Shown here: piece after piece, positions 33,802 to 41,399 of the stretch
Layout of the letters: each line of letters starts with the position of its first letter
Numbering within the stretch: the stretch's first letter is position 1
NCBI RefSeq assembly: GCF_001514215.1
Contig: NZ_KQ948856.1
Coordinates: 186,001 to 250,000 of the forward strand
From: Streptomyces bungoensis
GTDB lineage: Bacteria; Actinomycetota; Actinomycetes; Streptomycetales; Streptomycetaceae
Direction: 5' to 3'
DNA: 64,000 bases
Made by a program: the position numbers and the translations under genes
The notes under the pieces: generated by a model
Seen by the model: only the letters and a program-made list of their open reading frames with translations
Database searches by the model: none
What the model was told of the DNA's origin: nothing

Positions 33802-34785
33802 ATGGAGCAGAGGCATCTCGGCCGTACCGGCCTGCGCGTGTCCCGGATCGGGCTCGGCACCCTCACCTGGGGCCGGGACACCGACGAGCACGACGCCGCG
33901 GACATGCTGAAGGCGTTCTGGGAGGCCGGGGGCACCCTCGTCGACACCGCGGACGTGTACGGCGACGGCGAGGCCGAATACCTGCTCGGACAGCTCATGG
34001 ACGGGCTCGTCCCGCGCCGCGACCTGGTGATCTCCACCAAGGCGGGCAGCGTGCCCGACCCGGACCGCCGCTTCGACGGCTCCCGCGGGCACCTGCTCGC
34101 CGCCCTGGACGCCTCGCTGGCCCGGCTGGGCACGGACCACGTCGACCTGTGGCAGCTCCACGTCTACGACCCCGAGACCCCGCTGGAGGAGACCCTCCAC
34201 GCCCTGGACCTGGCCGTGAGCAGCGGCCGCGCCCGGTACGCGGGGGTCGCCGACTTCTGCGGCTGGCAGCTCGCCAAGGCGGCCACCTGGCAGCTGGCGG
34301 CCCCTGGCCTGCGCACCCGGATCGCCAGCACCCAGATGGAGTACTCGCTGCTCCAGCGGGGTGTCGAGCGGGAGGTGCTGCCCGCCGCGATCGACCTGGG
34401 CGTCGGGCTGCTGCCCTCCTCGCCGCTGGGCCGGGGCGTGCTCACCGGCAAGTACCGGCACACCACTCCCCCGGACTCGCGCGGTGCCTCCGAGCACCTG
34501 GCGCCGTTCGTCGAGCCCTATCTGGACGACACCGCGAGCCGCATCGTCGACGCGGTGACGACGGCCGCCGACGGGCTCGCGGTGACCCCGCTGCAGGTGG
34601 CCCTCGCCTGGGTGCGGGACCGGCCCGGCGTGGCCGCACCGATCGTCGGCGCCCGCAACGCACAGCAGCTCACGGCGGCATTGTCAGTGGAGACCCTTAG
34701 TCTTCCTGACGAGATCTGCCGGGCGCTGGACGACGTGTCGGCGCCCGTGCACCGCTATCCCGATCACGACTGGAGCACGCTGTGA
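33802..34785 (+). CDS. Aldo/keto reductase
   Basis: A 327-residue NADPH-dependent TIM-barrel reductase. The catalytic set is visible: Asp48 and Tyr53 (DTADVYG), Lys80 (VISTKAG) and His in LWQLHVYD. TAATCT (33789-33794) ends 7 nt before ATG 33802 and no ribosome site is seen, so it is probably leaderless. Its stop overlaps the GTG of the next gene by four bases (GTGA), so both are translationally coupled. The substrate is unknown. Confidence 0.93.
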   Translation: MEQRHLGRTGLRVSRIGLGTLTWGRDTDEHDAADMLKAFWEAGGTLVDTADVYGDGEAEYLLGQLMDGLVPRRDLVISTKAGSVPDPDRRFDGSRGHLLAALDASLARLGTDHVDLWQLHVYDPETPLEETLHALDLAVSSGRARYAGVADFCGWQLAKAATWQLAAPGLRTRIASTQMEYSLLQRGVEREVLPAAIDLGVGLLPSSPLGRGVLTGKYRHTTPPDSRGASEHLAPFVEPYLDDTASRIVDAVTTAADGLAVTPLQVALAWVRDRPGVAAPIVGARNAQQLTAALSVETLSLPDEICRALDDVSAPVHRYPDHDWSTL

Positions 34786-37337
34786 GCACGGAGCCGGAGA
34801 CCACGGAGGAAGCCGGTCCGGGGACGCCGGACTCCCCGGACACGGGGACCGGAGAGACTCCGGGGCGCACCGGGGCGGCCGGCGCCGGCCCGGCCGGGGA
34901 GCCGGAGCCGGCCGCCGGCGGGGCTGCGGAGCCGGCCGGGGGCGAGGGCGACGCACGGGCGGAGGGAGCCGCGGACGCTGCCGCGGTGGGTCAGGGAGCG
35001 GCGGGCTCCGGCGACGGGGGCGCCCGGCCGGCGGAGGAAGCGGCGGGCGGTCGTGACGCGCGTGCCGAGACGGCCGGCGGTGGGACGGCGGGGGACGCCA
35101 CGCGCGGGAGCGCTGGAGCGGCAGAACGAGCCACGGACGACCGCGGCGCGGACGCCGGAGCGGCCGGCGGCGAGACGGCCGAGGGCGCCACGAGCGGCGG
35201 CGACGCGACGGCAGGAGGACTTGCCGGCGACCGTGGCGCGGGCGCCGAGATCACCGGCGGGGAGGCGGAGGCCGACGGGGCGGCGGTCGCTGCCGGGGGC
35301 GGCGACGGTGGGTCCCAGCTGTCCGAGGTGGAGGCCGAGCTGGCGGCTCAGCGGGTCGAGCGGGAGCGGATCGAGCAGCGCAAGGCCGCGAAGAAGGGGC
35401 CCGTCGAGAGCGGTACGAAACTGAGCGGCAAGGCCGCCGACCTGCTCGCGGCGGTCCGCGCGGTGGAGAGCGGCCAGAAGCCGGCCGCGACGGTCTTCGA
35501 GGAGCCCGCACCGGCCCCGCGCCGCCCGGCACCCGAGCCGGTGCGCCGGCCGCAGCCCGCCCCGCCCGCCCCGGGCCCGGCGCCCGCCGCTCCCGGCGCC
35601 GAGGCCGTCGAGGCCGTGCGCCGGGTGCTGGCCGAGGGCGGCGCGCCCGAGAGCCTGGCCGCGCAGGCGGCCGCGGCGCTCGGCGAGGGCGCCGGCACGG
35701 TGCTCCGGGAGGACCCCTGGCAGCTGCTGCGGCTCGGCGGTGTCCGGCCGGACCAGGCCGACGCGTTCGCGCGGGCGCTGCCCGGCGCGGCGGCCGGCCC
35801 GGACGACGAGCGGCGCGGCCGCGCGGTGACCGTGTGGCTGCTGGAGCAGGCGGCGCTGGCCGGGCACACCGCGCTGGAGCTGCCCGCCCTCAAGGCGGCC
35901 CTGGACCGGCAGGGCGTGCCCGGCGCGGACGCGGCCGTGCAGGGCGCCCTCGCCGAGGGCGAGGCGCTGGCCTTCCAGGACGCCCTGGAGGAGCCGGGCG
36001 CACCGGCGCCGCAGGAGGAAGAGGACGGCGAGGCGGAGCGTCCGGCCCGCGTCCTGGTCGGGCTGGAGCGCTACGCGCTCGCCGAGGAGAGCCTCGCCGA
36101 CGGTTTGGCCCGGCTGGTCACCTCGGTGCCGAAGGAGGACGGCTCCGCCGCCGGCTGGGAGGCGGCCGCCGGCTCCGCCCGGGGCTCCGCCGCCGAGCTG
36201 ATCCGCGCGGTCGCGGGCCACGCCCTCGTCCTGCACACGGGCGCGGAGGCGTCCCGAGGCGAGGCGGCGCGGTTGCTGGACGCGGCACGGGGGCTGGGCC
36301 TGCGCGCCTGGGCCGCCACCCACAGCCCCCTCGGCCGGGAGGCCTTCGCGCGTCTGCTGCCCGGAGGTGAATCCGGGCCGGAGCCTGTCGCCACCGTGGC
36401 CGGTCTCCTCTCCGGCGCCGAGGGTCCCGGCCGGGACACCGACGGGGCGCTGGACCTCGATCTGCTGGTCGTGCTGGACGCGCCGCAGCTCGACGTGGAG
36501 AGTGCCGCGATGCTGGCGGAGTCGCTGCCGGACGGCGCCCGGCTGGTGCTGAGCGGGGATCCCGCGGTGCTGTGGTCGGCCGGGGCCGGGCGGGTCTTCG
36601 CCGACCTGGCCGCGGCCCGGGTCTGCCCGCAGGTGGCCTCCCGCACCCCGGACACCGGCCCGCTGGGCGAGCTGGTCTCCGGGATCGGGGCCGGGGAGCT
36701 GAACCAGGTCGAGGCGCCCGGCAAGGAGATCGTCATCGTGCCGGTGCGGGACGCGGGCGAGGCCGTGCACCGGACCGTGCAGCTGGTGGCGGACTCGGTG
36801 CCGCGGGCGATCGGCGTGCCGCCGGAGCAGACCGTGGTGATCACCCCGGGCCACGGCGGCGCCGCCGGCACCCGGGCCCTCAACGCCGCCCTGAAGGAAC
36901 GCCTCAACCCCGGCCCCGGCCGCTTCGGCGGGTTCGACCCCGGCGACCGGATCGCCTACTCCCCCGCCCCGGGCCGTACGCTGCCGGGCCGGGTGACGGG
37001 CGCGGGCGCCGACGGGCTGCATCTGGAGTGCGCGGGCGCTCCCGTCGTCGTTCCCCGGGAGCGGGTGGAGCAGTCGGTGCGGCACGGCTGGGCGCTGACC
37101 GCGCACCAGGCGGTGGGCGGTCGCTGGCCCGCCGCGGTGGTGGTCCTGCCGGGCGACGCCGCGCAGACGCTCAGCAGACCGTGGGTGTACACGGCGTTCG
37201 GCCGGGCGGAGCGCCACCTGTCGGTGGTGCACGGTGTGGAGCAGGCGCTGCCGAGGGCGGTGGCCGAGGTCTTGGCCAAGCCGCGCACGACCCGTCTGCA
37301 GACGCTGCTGCGCACGCAGGTGCCGGCGGCGGGCTGA
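34782..37337 (+). CDS. RecD-like protein with degenerate helicase motifs
   Basis: 851 residues. Residues 1-180 are an Ala/Gly/Glu-rich tail. A helix-hairpin-helix-like region (about 270-430) and two RecA-like domains follow, as in RecD2. The catalytic motifs are altered: the P-loop position reads HTGAEASRGEA (485-495) without GKT, the Walker B position reads VVLDAPQ (Asp566-Ala567 instead of DE), and motif V/VI positions read TAHQAVGG (773-780) and VYTAFGRAERHL (802-813). The frame is intact, so it is a conserved-fold protein probably without ATPase activity, perhaps a structural or regulatory DNA-binding protein. It starts inside the stop of the aldo/keto reductase. Confidence 0.85.
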   Translation: MSTEPETTEEAGPGTPDSPDTGTGETPGRTGAAGAGPAGEPEPAAGGAAEPAGGEGDARAEGAADAAAVGQGAAGSGDGGARPAEEAAGGRDARAETAGGGTAGDATRGSAGAAERATDDRGADAGAAGGETAEGATSGGDATAGGLAGDRGAGAEITGGEAEADGAAVAAGGGDGGSQLSEVEAELAAQRVERERIEQRKAAKKGPVESGTKLSGKAADLLAAVRAVESGQKPAATVFEEPAPAPRRPAPEPVRRPQPAPPAPGPAPAAPGAEAVEAVRRVLAEGGAPESLAAQAAAALGEGAGTVLREDPWQLLRLGGVRPDQADAFARALPGAAAGPDDERRGRAVTVWLLEQAALAGHTALELPALKAALDRQGVPGADAAVQGALAEGEALAFQDALEEPGAPAPQEEEDGEAERPARVLVGLERYALAEESLADGLARLVTSVPKEDGSAAGWEAAAGSARGSAAELIRAVAGHALVLHTGAEASRGEAARLLDAARGLGLRAWAATHSPLGREAFARLLPGGESGPEPVATVAGLLSGAEGPGRDTDGALDLDLLVVLDAPQLDVESAAMLAESLPDGARLVLSGDPAVLWSAGAGRVFADLAAARVCPQVASRTPDTGPLGELVSGIGAGELNQVEAPGKEIVIVPVRDAGEAVHRTVQLVADSVPRAIGVPPEQTVVITPGHGGAAGTRALNAALKERLNPGPGRFGGFDPGDRIAYSPAPGRTLPGRVTGAGADGLHLECAGAPVVVPRERVEQSVRHGWALTAHQAVGGRWPAAVVVLPGDAAQTLSRPWVYTAFGRAERHLSVVHGVEQALPRAVAEVLAKPRTTRLQTLLRTQVPAAG

Positions 37338-37395
37338 CCCGGCCCGCCCGCCCGCGGGGGTGCCGGGCCGGCCGGCCCGGCACCCCCGGCCGGGG

Positions 37396-38112
37396 TCACC
37401 TCTCGACGACCTCCACCTCGTCGCCGTCCTCCGCCTCGTGCCCCTCCGCCGCGTCCTCGTCCTCCTCGGGGAAGTCGAGGTCGTCCTCGTCGTCGGAGAC
37501 GTCCTCGTCGAACACCGCGCTGACGTCGAACCGGCACACCACCCGCTGCGCGTCCACCTGCTCGAAGGGCGCCTCCAGCCACTCGCCGGGGTCGGCCGGC
37601 TCGTCCGCGGCGGTGACCCAGAGCGTGGAGTCGCCCTCCTCGAGGCCGAACTCCTTGTGCCGGGAGGCGATCTCGTCCGGTTCGAACTCGCCGAACAGGA
37701 TGCCCAGCGCCCCGGGGACCGTGCCGGCGACGCCGTCGTCCGCGCCGCCGTCGTCCTCGTACTCCGCCGCCACGACCCGCGCGGCCTGCGCCAGCAGCCG
37801 CTGGGGGTGCACCACGGCGTAGTCGCGGCGGATCAGCACGCTGATCGCGTTCGGTTCCTCGGGGCCCGCGTACGGCGGCAGCGTGTCCTCCGCACCGGGG
37901 ATCTCGAAGGGCGTGACCTCGTCGTAGCGGTCGTAGAGCAGCTCGTCGTACGCCTCGGCGGCCGCGGCCAGCGCGTTGAACGCCTCGTACACGGCCGGGT
38001 CGTCCTCCCCCGACCTGCGTTCGACGGCCGCCAGGTGGTGGTCGAGCGCGGTCTTGACCGCCTCAGCGGCGGCGCGTACCTCGGCAGCGGTGGGCTGCGC
38101 AGCATCAGACAT
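37396..38112 (-). CDS. Conserved hypothetical acidic protein
   Basis: 238 residues from ATG 38112 (MSDAAQPTAAEV). The N-terminal part is helical (about 8-60), the middle is alpha/beta (ISVLIRRDYAVVHPQRLLAQAARVVA), and the last 40 residues are almost all Asp/Glu. I do not recognise a characterised family; such acidic tails occur in proteins that bind basic partners. TAGCGT (minus strand 38125-38120) ends 7 nt before ATG, suggesting leaderless expression. It is divergent from the DUF5703 gene with 47 nt between them, so promoters overlap back to back. Confidence 0.8.
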   Translation of the reverse strand: MSDAAQPTAAEVRAAAEAVKTALDHHLAAVERRSGEDDPAVYEAFNALAAAAEAYDELLYDRYDEVTPFEIPGAEDTLPPYAGPEEPNAISVLIRRDYAVVHPQRLLAQAARVVAAEYEDDGGADDGVAGTVPGALGILFGEFEPDEIASRHKEFGLEEGDSTLWVTAADEPADPGEWLEAPFEQVDAQRVVCRFDVSAVFDEDVSDDEDDLDFPEEDEDAAEGHEAEDGDEVEVVER

Positions 38113-38159
38113 AGTGCAGACGCTATCCGTACCGGGCCCCAGCCCGCACAATAGATGCG

Positions 38160-38348
38160 ATGCCGGAATACGAATTTGTCGACGTGTACGTGCCTCGCGG
38201 GGTGTCCCGCAAGGAGGCGACGCGTCTGCTGACGGACCATGCCGAGTACGGACACTGGGAGTTGGACCGACTGAGCCTGATGCGCGACGGCAGCCGCAGG
38301 GTGCGGTTGCGCCGGCGGATCATCCGCCAGGTGCGTGCCACGTGGTGA
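38160..38348 (+). CDS. DUF5703 family small protein
   Basis: A 62-residue protein, MPEYEFVDVYVPRG..., rich in Arg toward the end (SRRVRLRRRIIRQVRATW). The family is small, conserved in actinobacteria and uncharacterised. The basic tail could bind nucleic acid or acidic protein surfaces; the divergent neighbour is strongly acidic, but a link is speculation. CACAAT (38147-38152) ends 7 nt before ATG and may be the -10 of a leaderless message. A strong terminator follows. Confidence 0.8.
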   Translation: MPEYEFVDVYVPRGVSRKEATRLLTDHAEYGHWELDRLSLMRDGSRRVRLRRRIIRQVRATW

Positions 38349-38363
38349 GTCAGGACGGCTGAC

Positions 38364-38405
38364 ACGGAAGCGGGCCCCGCCGGCATCGGCAGGGCCCGCT
38401 TCCGT
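38364..38405. terminator. Bidirectional terminator between DUF5703 gene and chpC
   Basis: Perfect 14-bp arms (38364-38377 and 38392-38405) with an inner GCCG/CGGC pairing in the loop lie between convergent genes. Confidence 0.85.
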
Positions 38406-38422
38406 CGTACCGGTCCGCCGTG

Positions 38423-39226
38423 TCACGCCGAGGCGCGGGCCTTGCGGTAGAGCACCGCGCCGGCCAGCAGCGCTCCGGCGCTCGCCGGCAGCGTGAGGCC
38501 CAGCGGAAGGTCGCTTCCGGTGTGCGCGAGCTGGTCGCCGCTCAGCGACATGGACGAGCCGCCGCCCTGCTGCTTCACCTGGGAGGAGCTGTGGGGCGTG
38601 TGGCCGCCGGGGTGCTGCGGCGTCCCGGGCTGACCCGGGTGTCCGGGCTGGCCCGGGTGTCCGGGCTGGCCCGGGTGGCCCGGGTGGCCCGGGTGGCCCG
38701 GGTGGCCCGGATGGCCCGGGTGGCCCGGATGTCCGGGGTGCCCCGGCTGTCCGGGCTGGCCCGGCTGGCCGGGCGGCTGCGTGTGGTGGCCGCCGCCGTT
38801 CGCGCAGTCGTTGCCCTTGGCCGCGTTGCCCAGGCCGACCACGTCGACGCTGTTGCCGCAGACGTTGACCGGGACGTCCACCGGCACCTGAACGGTGTTG
38901 CCGGAGCCGACGCCGGGCGAGCCGCCGGCGTGCGAGCCGCCGGAGCCGCTGTGGCTCCCGCCACCGGGCGCCCCCGATCCCCCGCCCTGGTTGACGCACG
39001 TGTTGCCCACCGCCGGGTTGAGGATCCCGATGACGTTGACGGTGTTGCCGCAGACGTTCACCGGCACGTGCACCGGCGCCTGCACCGTGTTGCCGGAGAG
39101 CACTCCGGGCGAGTGGGCGGCGGAACCGGTCGCGCCCGCGTCGGCGTGGGCGTAGCCGCTCGCGGCGGCGATCACGCCGGTCGCGGCCGCCATGGTCATC
39201 AGGCCCTTGCGGGTGCCCTGTCGCAT
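38423..39226 (-). CDS. chpC: Long chaplin ChpC with two chaplin domains, collagen-like tract and sortase signal
   Basis: 267 residues. A signal peptide (about 1-28, ending AHA) precedes chaplin domain 1 (about 38-80, Cys59 and Cys77) and domain 2 (about 103-143, Cys123 and Cys141). Residues 153-200 are 16 exact Gly-x-Pro triplets (x = His or Gln). The sortase E signal LAHTG is at 233-237, then a membrane segment and basic tail. Long chaplins are covalently anchored to the wall and help polymerise the short chaplins into the amyloid sheath of aerial hyphae. Domain order and the neighbouring chpH match the chpC-chpH locus. AGGGA lies 8 nt before ATG 39226. Confidence 0.92.
   Translation of the reverse strand: MRQGTRKGLMTMAAATGVIAAASGYAHADAGATGSAAHSPGVLSGNTVQAPVHVPVNVCGNTVNVIGILNPAVGNTCVNQGGGSGAPGGGSHSGSGGSHAGGSPGVGSGNTVQVPVDVPVNVCGNSVDVVGLGNAAKGNDCANGGGHHTQPPGQPGQPGQPGHPGHPGHPGHPGHPGHPGHPGHPGQPGHPGQPGHPGQPGTPQHPGGHTPHSSSQVKQQGGGSSMSLSGDQLAHTGSDLPLGLTLPASAGALLAGAVLYRKARASA
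38627..38770 (-). repeat. 9-bp-based tandem repeat encoding Gly-His/Gln-Pro triplets
   Basis: 144 bp inside chpC encode 16 consecutive Gly-His-Pro or Gly-Gln-Pro triplets. The plus strand shows tandem cccgggtgg-type 9-mers, so copy number is likely to vary between strains. Confidence 0.95.
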
Positions 39227-39334
39227 GCTGAATTCCCTGCCTTCGATTTTCCGGTGAAGAAGCCGTCGGCCCCGGAGCGCATGGCGGGCGCTCCGAGGCC
39301 GACAGCGTGAAAAGACGCCTCTAAGGAGCCGACG

Positions 39335-39568
39335 TCACTTGTTGATGCAGGTGTTGCCGAAGGCGGGGTTCAGCAGCCCGATCACGGAGACCGTGTTGCC
39401 GCAGACGTTCACCGGGACGTGAACGGGCACCTGGACGACGTTGCCGGACACGATGCCCGGGGAGTGCACGGCGGCACCCTGGGCACCGGAGTCGGCGACG
39501 GCCAGGCCCGCGCCCGCGAGAACCAGCCCACCGGTGGCAGCCGCAGCAGCGACGACCTTCTTGATCAT
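39335..39568 (-). CDS. chpH: Short chaplin ChpH
   Basis: 77 residues: a signal peptide (about 1-25, ending AVA) and one chaplin domain with VHVPVNVCGNT and GLLNPAFGNTCINK, carrying the two conserved cysteines that form an intramolecular disulfide. Secreted ChpH self-assembles into amyloid fibrils at the air-water interface and lets hyphae grow into air. ATG 39568 has AAGGAGG 5 nt upstream, an excellent ribosome site fitting high expression. It lies 108 nt before chpC on the same strand. Expression is known to depend on the developmental BldN pathway; I could not identify a BldN promoter by eye. Confidence 0.96.
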   Translation of the reverse strand: MIKKVVAAAAATGGLVLAGAGLAVADSGAQGAAVHSPGIVSGNVVQVPVHVPVNVCGNTVSVIGLLNPAFGNTCINK

Positions 39569-39720
39569 TATTCCTCCTTGTTGGCAAAAGCGATCTCGTA
39601 TTGCTGATCGCATGAGATGTAACGAGGAGGGAGTAATGGAGCTACGAGCTTATGAGCGCATTCACTCTTCTCAGTCGATCTCGTACGGGCGGCCGATTAC
39701 GTACGGCCGTTCACGATGTC

Positions 39721-41046
39721 TCACGACGCGTCGAGGAACCGGTCCAGCACCCGCACGCCGAACTTCAGCCCGTCCACCGGAACCCGCTCGTCCACGCCGT
39801 GGAACATGCCGGCGAAGTCCAGCTCCGGCGGCAGCTTCAGCGGGGCGAAGCCGAAGCCGCGGATGCCGAGGTCGTCGAAGGACTTGGCGTCGGTGCCGCC
39901 GGAGAGCATGTAGGGGATCGCCTTGGCGGTCGGGTCCTCGGCCAGCAGGGCGGACTGCATGGCCGCCACCAGCGCACCGTCGAAGGTGGTCTCGACGGCC
40001 TTGTCCGTGTGCACGTCCTCGCGCCGCACGTGTGGTCCGAGCAGCCGGTCGAGGTCGGTGAGGAACTCCTCCTCGTAGCCCGGCAGGAACCGCCCGTCGA
40101 TGTGCGCGGTGGCCTCGCCCGGGATGACGTTGACCTTGTAGCCGGCGTTCAGCTGGGTGGGGTTGGCGGTGTTGCGCAGCGTGGCGCCGATGAGCTTGGC
40201 GATGCCGCCCAGCTTGGCGAGGGTCGTCTCCATGTCGTCCGGGTCCAGCTCGATGCCGAGCGCGTCGCCCAGCTCGTCGAGGAAGGCCCGGGTGGTCTTG
40301 GTGACCCGCACCGGGAAGGTGTGCCGGCCGACCCGGGCGACGGCCTCGGACAGCTCGGTGATGGCGTTGTCCCGGTGGATCATCGAGCCGTGCCCTGCGG
40401 TGCCGGCCACGGTCAGCTTCATCCAGTGCATGCCCTTCTCGGCCGTCTGGATCAGGTAGAGCCGCCGCTGCTCGTTCACGGTGAAGGAGAACCCGCCGAC
40501 CTCGCTGATCGCCTCCGTGACGCCCTCGAACAGCTCGGGGTGGTGGTCGACCAGGTACCGGGCGCCGTAGGTGCCGCCCGCCTCCTCGTCGGCGAGGAAC
40601 GCGACGACGACGTCCCGCGGCGGCCGCCGCCCGCTGCGCAGCCGGTCGCGGACGACCGCGAGCGTCATGGCGTCCATGTCCTTCATGTCGACGGCCCCGC
40701 GCCCCCACACGCACCCGTCGGCCACCTCGCCGGAGAAGGGGTCGTGGGTCCAGTCGACGGCGTTGGCCGGTACGACGTCCAGGTGGCCGTGGATGAGCAG
40801 CGCGGGCCGGGACGGGTCCTCGCCCTCGATGCGGGCCACGGTGGAGGCGCGTCCCGGGTGCGACTCGAAGATCCGCGGTTCCAGTCCGACCTCGGCGAGC
40901 TTCCCGGCGACGTACTCGGCGGCCCGGCGTTCGCCGGGGCCGGAGTGGTCGCCGTAGTTGCTGGTGTCGAACCGGATCAGCTCGCGGCAGAGGTCCACTA
41001 CCTCGTCCTCGCCGGTGACGCCCCTGGCCGTGTCCGTCTCGCTCAC
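39721..41046 (-). CDS. M20-family metallopeptidase
   Basis: A 441-residue dinuclear zinc hydrolase of the ArgE/DapE/CPG2 group. Metal and catalytic residues are His88 and Asp90 (HGHLDVVPA), bridging Asp120 (GAVDMKD) and Glu154-Glu155 (LADEEAGG). A dimerisation domain is inserted at about 210-330. It likely cleaves dipeptides or N-acyl amino acids in the cytoplasm; there is no signal peptide. It lies beside the tRNA-Leu gene and transcribes away from it. Confidence 0.92.
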   Translation of the reverse strand: MSETDTARGVTGEDEVVDLCRELIRFDTSNYGDHSGPGERRAAEYVAGKLAEVGLEPRIFESHPGRASTVARIEGEDPSRPALLIHGHLDVVPANAVDWTHDPFSGEVADGCVWGRGAVDMKDMDAMTLAVVRDRLRSGRRPPRDVVVAFLADEEAGGTYGARYLVDHHPELFEGVTEAISEVGGFSFTVNEQRRLYLIQTAEKGMHWMKLTVAGTAGHGSMIHRDNAITELSEAVARVGRHTFPVRVTKTTRAFLDELGDALGIELDPDDMETTLAKLGGIAKLIGATLRNTANPTQLNAGYKVNVIPGEATAHIDGRFLPGYEEEFLTDLDRLLGPHVRREDVHTDKAVETTFDGALVAAMQSALLAEDPTAKAIPYMLSGGTDAKSFDDLGIRGFGFAPLKLPPELDFAGMFHGVDERVPVDGLKFGVRVLDRFLDAS

Positions 41047-41194
41047 GTGGTTCCTCCCGCTGTCATGGCTGGTGGTCTCCTCATCCTCTCCCCGGGCCGC
41101 TGCCGGCCCAAGGCCGGGACCGGCCCGTCACACGCCGTTCACGCCGGCCGCCTCCCGGGGACGGGGGGTGATCAGCCACCGCGCGAAAGCCTGG

Positions 41195-41200
41195 TAATGT
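41195..41200 (+). promoter_or_regulatory. Candidate -10 of tRNA-Leu
   Basis: TAATGT lies 43 nt before the tRNA 5' end. No convincing -35 is visible. Confidence 0.35.
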
Positions 41201-41243
41201 TTCCTTCGTCGCCGCGAGGGAAACCCCGCGCGACAGACACCTT

Positions 41244-41331
41244 GTCCGGGTGGCGGAATGGCAGACGCGCTAGCTTGAGGTGCTAGTGCCCTTTATCGGG
41301 CGTGGGGGTTCAAGTCCCCCCTCGGACACCA
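41244..41331 (+). tRNA. tRNA-Leu (anticodon GAG)
   Basis: Acceptor stem GTCCGGG (41244-41250) pairs with CTCGGAC (41321-41327) with one G-U pair. The anticodon stem CTAGC/GCTAG encloses loop TTGAGGT, giving GAG. A long variable arm and T-arm GGGGGTTCAAGTCCCCC follow, and CCA is encoded at 41329-41331. It reads CUC and CUU leucine codons. Confidence 0.96.
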
Positions 41332-41333
41332 GC

Positions 41334-41358
41334 AAGGCCCCTGCCCGTCAGGGGCCTT
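41334..41358 (+). terminator. Terminator after tRNA-Leu
   Basis: Perfect 10-bp arms (41334-41343 and 41349-41358, AAGGCCCCTG/CAGGGGCCTT) with a 5-nt loop begin three bases after the CCA end. Confidence 0.8.
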
Positions 41359-41399
41359 CTTCGTGTGCCCCGGCGGCCGCCGCTTCCTAGACTTGAGGG

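Noticed and set aside
38641..38775. CRISPR-like array from the short repeats in chpC
   Set aside because: Units are 9-bp coding triplets without unique spacers; it is a protein repeat.
39569..39720. BldN-dependent promoter before chpH
   Set aside because: Expected from literature, but no convincing match to the sigma-BldN consensus was visible.
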